DNA of 64,000 bases, taken from assembly GCF_031954525.1 (NCBI RefSeq), contig NZ_CP134867.1, positions 3,906,001-3,970,000 on the forward strand, in the 5' to 3' direction. The stretch comes from Dyella sp. BiH032 (GTDB taxonomy: Bacteria; Pseudomonadota; Gammaproteobacteria; Xanthomonadales; Rhodanobacteraceae). Each line of letters opens with the position of its first letter. Position 1 is the first letter of the stretch. The notes beneath the pieces were generated by a model. The model saw only the letters and a list, made by a program, of their open reading frames with translations. It searched no databases and was not told the origin of the DNA. The translations under genes were made by a program, and so were the position numbers. Below, one piece after another: positions 55,866 to 64,000 of this stretch.

Positions 55866-55896
55866 GTCCCTTACCCGCTGCCGGACGAGCGGCCCG

Positions 55897-57141
55897 TCAC
55901 ATCAACAGCGAACGCACCTTCAGCAGCGCGGTGATGAAGGCATCGACTTCCTCGCGCGTGTTGTAGAACGCCAGCGAGGCGCGCAGGGTGGCCGGCACGC
56001 CGTAGAACTGCATCAGCGGATGCGCGCAATGGTGGCCCGAACGCACGGCGACACCTTGCAGGTCCAGCAGGGTGGCCAGGTCGGTGGCCTGCGCGCCCTC
56101 GATCAGGAAGGAGATTACCGGTTCCTTCTCGCGGGCCTCGCCGAAGATGCGCAAGCCGGGGACTTCGCGCAACCGTTCCGTGGCATAACTCAGCAGCTGC
56201 TGCTCCCAGGCATGGATGGCGTCGAAGCCGATGGAGCCGTAGTAATCGATCGCGGCCGAGAGGCCGGCGAAGCCGGCGATATTGGGTGTGCCCGCTTCGA
56301 AACGATGCGGTGGATCGGCGAAGGTGGTGCCGCCGAAACGCACCTCGCGGATCATCTCGCCGCCGCCGAAGAACGGAGGCATGGCCTGCAACAGTTCCTT
56401 GCGCGCCCACAACGCGCCGGTTCCGGTGGGGGCGAGCATCTTGTGGCCGGTGAGCGCGTAGAAATCGCAACCCAATGCCTGCACGTCCACCGGGCGATGG
56501 GGCACCGCCTGCGAACCGTCCACCAGCAGCGGAATGCCGCGCTTGTGGCACTCGCGCGCCAGCTCACGCACCGGATTGACCGTGCCGAGCACGTTGGATA
56601 CCTGCCCCACGCAGGCAAGCTTCACTTCCGGCGTCAGCAGTTTGACGAATTCCTCGACGATCAGCTCGCCCCGTTGGTCGATCGGTGCCGGCTTCACCGT
56701 CGCTCCGGCACGCGCGGCCACGATCTGCCAGGGCACGATGTTGGCATGGTGCTCCATCACCGTCGTGACGATCGCATCGCCGGGCTTCAGCGCCGGCAGT
56801 GCGTAGCTGTAAGCCACCAGGTTGATCGCCTGCGTCGTACCGGAGGTGAGCACGATCTCGTTGCGCGAACCCGCGTTGATGAAGCGCGCCAGCTTGTCGC
56901 GCGCGCCCTCGTAGGCCGCGGTGGCTTCCTCGCCCAGCAGATGCACGGCGCGGGACACGTTGGCGTTGTGCAGGCGGTAGTGCTCGTCCACCGCATCGAT
57001 CACGCTCTGCGGCTTCTGGCTGGTATTGGCGTTGTCGAAGTACACCAGCGGCTTGCCGTGCACGCTGCGCGAAAGCAGCGGGAAGTCCGCGCGGATGCGC
57101 TGTACGTCGAAGGCGGTGGGAAGCTGGGCTTGGGCGTTCAT
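55897..57141 (-). CDS. sufS: Cysteine desulfurase SufS
   Basis: A 414-residue class II cysteine desulfurase that supplies sulfur for Fe-S clusters. PLP lysine K234 is in TGHKMLAPTGTG and the persulfide-forming C372 is in RSGHHCAHPLMQ. YFDNANTSQKPQSV has Asn where DNAAT is more usual. The start is uncertain: an ATG at 57190-57192 overlaps the sufD stop, but the conserved region fits better with 57141 (MNAQAQLPTAFDV). No sufE or sufU follows, so its sulfur acceptor must be encoded elsewhere. Last gene of sufR-B-C-D-S, followed by a terminator. Confidence 0.95.
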   Translation of the reverse strand: MNAQAQLPTAFDVQRIRADFPLLSRSVHGKPLVYFDNANTSQKPQSVIDAVDEHYRLHNANVSRAVHLLGEEATAAYEGARDKLARFINAGSRNEIVLTSGTTQAINLVAYSYALPALKPGDAIVTTVMEHHANIVPWQIVAARAGATVKPAPIDQRGELIVEEFVKLLTPEVKLACVGQVSNVLGTVNPVRELARECHKRGIPLLVDGSQAVPHRPVDVQALGCDFYALTGHKMLAPTGTGALWARKELLQAMPPFFGGGEMIREVRFGGTTFADPPHRFEAGTPNIAGFAGLSAAIDYYGSIGFDAIHAWEQQLLSYATERLREVPGLRIFGEAREKEPVISFLIEGAQATDLATLLDLQGVAVRSGHHCAHPLMQFYGVPATLRASLAFYNTREEVDAFITALLKVRSLLM

Positions 57142-57188
57142 CGGCGGGGATTCCGGTGGCATGAGCGCTCGCGCGGAGCGCGTGGGCG

Positions 57189-58504
57189 TCATTCCGCGGG
57201 GAGATGCGAAAGCAGCAACTGCGACACGTGATCGCGCAACGCCTCGTTCGGCATGTCCTGCAGCACGGCCCGGCAGAACGCGGCCGTCAGCAGGGCGCGC
57301 GCCTCGGCGTGGGGAATGCCGCGCGAGCGCAGATAGAACAGTGCGCGCTCGTCAAGCTGGCCGACCGTGGCGCCGTGCGCGGCCTTCACCTCGTCGGCGT
57401 AGATCTCCAGTTCCGGCTTGGTGTCGATCTCGGCCTGCGCCGACAGCAGCAGGTTCTTGCTGCTCAGCGAGGCGTCGGCGCCGTCGGCACCCTCGGCGAC
57501 CACGATCGCGCCGCGGAGCACGCCGCGCGACCGCTGGTCGGCCACGCCGCGCCAGATGGACTCCGATGCCGTATTCAACGCCTTGTGCTGGACCACCAGC
57601 TGCGTGTCGGCGTGCTGGCGGCCGTGCAGCGCGAACACGCCGCGCGAATCGAAACGCGCCTCGTCGCCGCACAGCTCGGTGCGAAGGTCGTGTCGCACCA
57701 GGGCCCCGCCCAGCTCCAGCGCATGCAGCGTGGCGTGGGCGCGGGCGTTCAGGCGCAACTGGGTGCGGCGGATCAGGCTGGCCTCTTCGGCTGCGTCCTG
57801 CAGCATCACGTGGTCCAGCCTTGCGCCATCGCGGAGGACGATGTCGCCGACGACGGTGGACAGGTGCTTCTGCGCACCGCTCGCGGCGTGATGCTCGACC
57901 AGCACAAGGCTGGCGCCCTCTTCCAGCTCCACCACGTTGCGCAGGTGCCAGCCGAGATCGTTCTCGGCAGCCGCTCCAACGAACAGCAGGTGCACCGGCG
58001 CCGTGACGGACACGCCGGCCGCGACGCGCAGCACGACGCCATCACCCGCCAACGACGCGTTGAGGCGGGCGAACGCATCGCCGGCCTCGCGGTAGCGGTG
58101 CGACAGCGCGAAGCGCAGGCCTTCGGCATCCTCGCGCAGCGCCCGCGAGAGCGGACGCAGGCTCAGGCCGGCCGGCAGGCTCGCCAGCGAAGAGAGGTCG
58201 GCACGAAAGACGCCATTGACGAAGACCAGCCGCGGCCCCTCCACGCCGGGCAGCGCCAGCGCGGGAATGTCGATCGCGCGCGTCGCGGCCTGCGCATCGC
58301 CATGCGCGAAGCGGCGCTGCGCCAGCGCGCGGAGCGCGGTGTACTTCCAGGCCTCGACGCGCGTGTCGGGCAGGCCGGCGTCGGCAAAGGCGTCGAGATT
58401 CTCGCGGCGCGCCGCGTCCAGCCAGGCCACGTCGCTGCCCGGCAAGCCCGCCAGCGTGTCCGCCACGGGCAGCGATTCGACGAACGGCGAGCGCACCGGC
58501 TGGT

Positions 58505-58508
<4 letters not shown>
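57189..58508 (-). CDS. sufD: Fe-S cluster assembly scaffold protein SufD
   Basis: A 439-residue SufB/SufD-family protein. The N-terminal ARRENLDAFADAGLPDTRVEAWKYT is the standard SufD opening (the aromatic EAWKY motif), and the beta-helix core ends with AHGATVGQLDERALFYLRSRGIPHAEARALL, where His, Asp and Glu meet the SufB partner. It forms the SufBC2D scaffold. The start overlaps the sufC stop by four bases and its stop overlaps a possible sufS start, so the operon is tightly coupled. Confidence 0.95.
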
Positions 58509-59275
<767 letters not shown>

Positions 59276-59311
59276 GTCAATCCAATCCGCAGAATACGTG
59301 TTCGTTGCGCG

Positions 59312-60795
<1,484 letters not shown>

Positions 60796-60799
<4 letters not shown>

Positions 60800-61257
60800 G
60801 CGGTGGTCCTGCTCTTCAAGGTGCTGAGTGCGACGGTCGCCACCTGGGGGGCCGGCCGCGGCTTGAGCATGTCGGCGAGGCTCACCGCGCGCAGCGCGTT
60901 GTCCACCACGTGGCTCACCAGCCGCCAGCTGCCGCGCACGTTGCATTGCGATTCGCGCTCGCACTGCCCTTCGGCGACGCCGCACTCGGTCATGCCGATC
61001 GGTCCTTCCATCGCCTCGACGATCTGCGCCAGCGAAATCGCCTCGGCCGGGCGCGCCAGGCGATAACCGCCGTTGACGCCGCGGAAGGACTCGACGAGCC
61101 CCGCGTGGCTGAGCGACTTCAGCAGCTTGCTGACGGTAGGCAGCTCCAGGCGCGCCTCGTCGGCGATCTGCGCGGTGCTGAGCACGTCGTGCGGATGCGC
61201 GGCGATGCAGGTCATCACCACCGTGGCGTAATCGGTGAGGCGGCTGACGCGGAGCAT
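60796..61257 (-). CDS. Rrf2 family SUF system regulator (SufR/IscR-like)
   Basis: A 153-residue Rrf2 regulator. The winged helix is [16 protein letters not shown] with [29 protein letters not shown] (wing), and the cluster cysteines are C92, C99 and C105 in [16 protein letters not shown]. This spacing matches [2Fe-2S]-binding Rrf2 proteins of SUF operons. It opens the operon and is expected to repress it until clusters are short. A candidate operator lies 34 bases upstream. Confidence 0.94.
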
Positions 61258-61290
61258 GGGATTAGGAGAAGGACGAATCGGCTCGAATCG

Positions 61291-61305
61291 GGACCAAAAT
61301 GGTAC
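61291..61305. promoter_or_regulatory. Candidate operator of the suf operon
   Basis: GGACCA-AAA-TGGTAC, an inverted repeat with half-site GKACCA, 34 bases from the Rrf2 start. The position fits autorepression by Rrf2. The symmetry is clear, but I cannot match it to a proven binding site. Confidence 0.4.
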
Positions 61306-61399
61306 GGATTACGGGGCCGCCGGTCAATCGCGCCTGGTTGCACCAAACCCGCGCATTCCCCGGCGCGCGACGCGCCAAAGCGGCGCGGCCTGGTCGTGA

Positions 61400-63182
<1,783 letters not shown>

Positions 63183-63197
63183 GCGAAGCGCCATCGC

Positions 63198-63228
63198 AAG
63201 CCCGCGGACATCCGTCCGCGGGCTTTTT
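63198..63228 (+). terminator. Rho-independent terminator after amtB
   Basis: Perfect 12-bp stem AAGCCCGCGGAC (63198-63209)/GTCCGCGGGCTT (63214-63225), loop ATCC, followed by further T. It separates amtB from the kinase gene. Confidence 0.92.
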
Positions 63229-63278
63229 CGTGCCTGCGCCCCCCGCTAAGCTGCCCCCAAGCCAAACGCCGCCACGCC

Positions 63279-64000
63279 ATGACCGATCGCTCCGCCGCCC
63301 GCCTCGCCTGGGCCCGCTCCGCTCTCGCCGCTCCCGCACTCGTCCTGGAACCGGCATCTTCCGACGCCAGCTTCCGCAGCTATTGGCGCGCCCGCCACGA
63401 GGGCACCAGCTGGATCGTCATGGATTCCCCGCCAGCGCAGGAAGATCCGCGCCCCTGGCTGGCCATCGGCGAACGCCTGGCGGCCGCCGGCCTGCACGTG
63501 CCCGCGGTGCGCGCCAAGGACCTGGACCAGGGCTTCCTGCTGATCGAGGACCTCGGCAACCGGCTGTATCTGTCCGAGTTGAACGAATCCAACGCCGATG
63601 CGCTCTACGGCGATGCGATGGATGCCCTGCTGCGCATGCAGACGCGCATGGACTGGCGCGACCTGCCGCCGTTCGATCGCGACGTGCTGGTGCGCGGCCT
63701 GGAAGTGATGCCGGAGTGGTTTCTCACCCGCCATCTGGGCCACACGCCGAGCTGCGAGGAATGGGACGTACTGGAGACCTCGTTCAGCGCGATCGTCCGC
63801 AATGCCATGGAGCAGCCGCGCTGCTTCGTGCATCGCGATTACCACAGCCGCAACCTGCTCGTGGTCGAGCACAACAGCCCCGGCGTCATCGACTTCCAGG
63901 GTGCGCTCGGCGGGCCGGTCACCTACGACCTGGCGTCCCTGCTGCGCGACGCCTACGTGGTGTGGCCGCGCGAGCGGGTGGAAGGCTGGGTGGAGTCGTA
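63279..64000 (+). CDS. AmgK-like sugar kinase (aminoglycoside phosphotransferase fold), 3' end off the window
   Basis: The first 240 codons of an APH-fold kinase. The catalytic loop is CFVHRDYHSRNLLV (about 186-199) and the metal-binding Asp is in VIDFQGALGGPVTYDLASLL. The opening ASSDASFRSYWRARHEGTSWIVMDSPP matches AmgK, the anomeric N-acetylmuramate/N-acetylglucosamine kinase of peptidoglycan recycling in Pseudomonas; in that pathway the uridylyltransferase murU normally follows, so it should lie just beyond 64000. The family call is firm, the AmgK role likely. Confidence 0.85.
   Translation, partial: MTDRSAARLAWARSALAAPALVLEPASSDASFRSYWRARHEGTSWIVMDSPPAQEDPRPWLAIGERLAAAGLHVPAVRAKDLDQGFLLIEDLGNRLYLSELNESNADALYGDAMDALLRMQTRMDWRDLPPFDRDVLVRGLEVMPEWFLTRHLGHTPSCEEWDVLETSFSAIVRNAMEQPRCFVHRDYHSRNLLVVEHNSPGVIDFQGALGGPVTYDLASLLRDAYVVWPRERVEGWVES

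Noticed and set aside
61339..61345. TGCACCA as an NtrC site upstream of glnK
   Set aside because: Only one half-site is convincing; the second half of the dimer site is missing.

Overview
The window is chromosomal DNA from a very GC-rich gammaproteobacterium. The combination of a Xanthomonas-type minor-pilin cluster (pilV-W-X-Y1-E-fimT), an Rrf2-led suf operon without sufE or sufA, many exported peptidases, a large TonB receptor and mosaic hairpin repeats of the kind seen in Lysobacterales points to Rhodanobacteraceae (Dyella, Luteibacter or Rhodanobacter-like). This assignment is inference from gene content; no rRNA or tRNA gene is present. No prophage, transposase, integrase or CRISPR array was found, so the window looks like core genome with a few lineage-specific insertions.

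Left third (1-30 kb): a truncated ECF sigma factor; a DUF502 membrane protein coupled to an M14 carboxypeptidase; an M13 peptidase lipoprotein; a cluster of palindromic repeats; a PanE-like reductase; the six-gene minor pilin/PilY1 operon read leftwards; RapA read rightwards; a rhomboid protease, amino-acid permease and racemase operon; a TonB-dependent receptor followed by an M28 peptidase lipoprotein; an atypical SDR; an NlpC/P60 hydrolase; an M20 peptidase-YggS pair; and a ComEA-like DNA-binding protein.

Middle (30-46.5 kb): small single-domain genes (SET, two-gene GNAT/HutD, AraC regulator with VOC protein); a membrane protein coupled to an M1 peptidase; an OmpR/TctE-type two-component system; a class III aminotransferase with a HAD phosphatase; and a tightly overlapping five-gene export operon (TolC-like factor, FtsX-type permease, ATPase, membrane-fusion lipoprotein, MipA/OmpV protein).

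Right (46.5-64 kb): PQQ glucose dehydrogenase with a cupin protein; an MFS-SodB-GNAT-Rieske run divergent from a cysteine-rich, SufR-like regulator; a repeat mosaic; a second M13 peptidase; the rrf2-sufBCDS operon; glnK-amtB behind a recognisable sigma-54 promoter; and the 5' part of an AmgK-like kinase.

Themes: extracellular and periplasmic protein/peptide breakdown (M1, M13 twice, M14, M20, M28, rhomboid, NlpC/P60, with a TonB receptor and an amino-acid permease) and iron-sulfur/oxidative stress (suf, SodB, Rieske protein, cysteine-rich regulator). The most unusual observations are a recurring 14-base motif (TGACCTTYGGCCTA) upstream of several unrelated operons, a matching upstream block shared by the two M13 paralogues, a racemase lacking its first catalytic cysteine, and the redox island beside suf.
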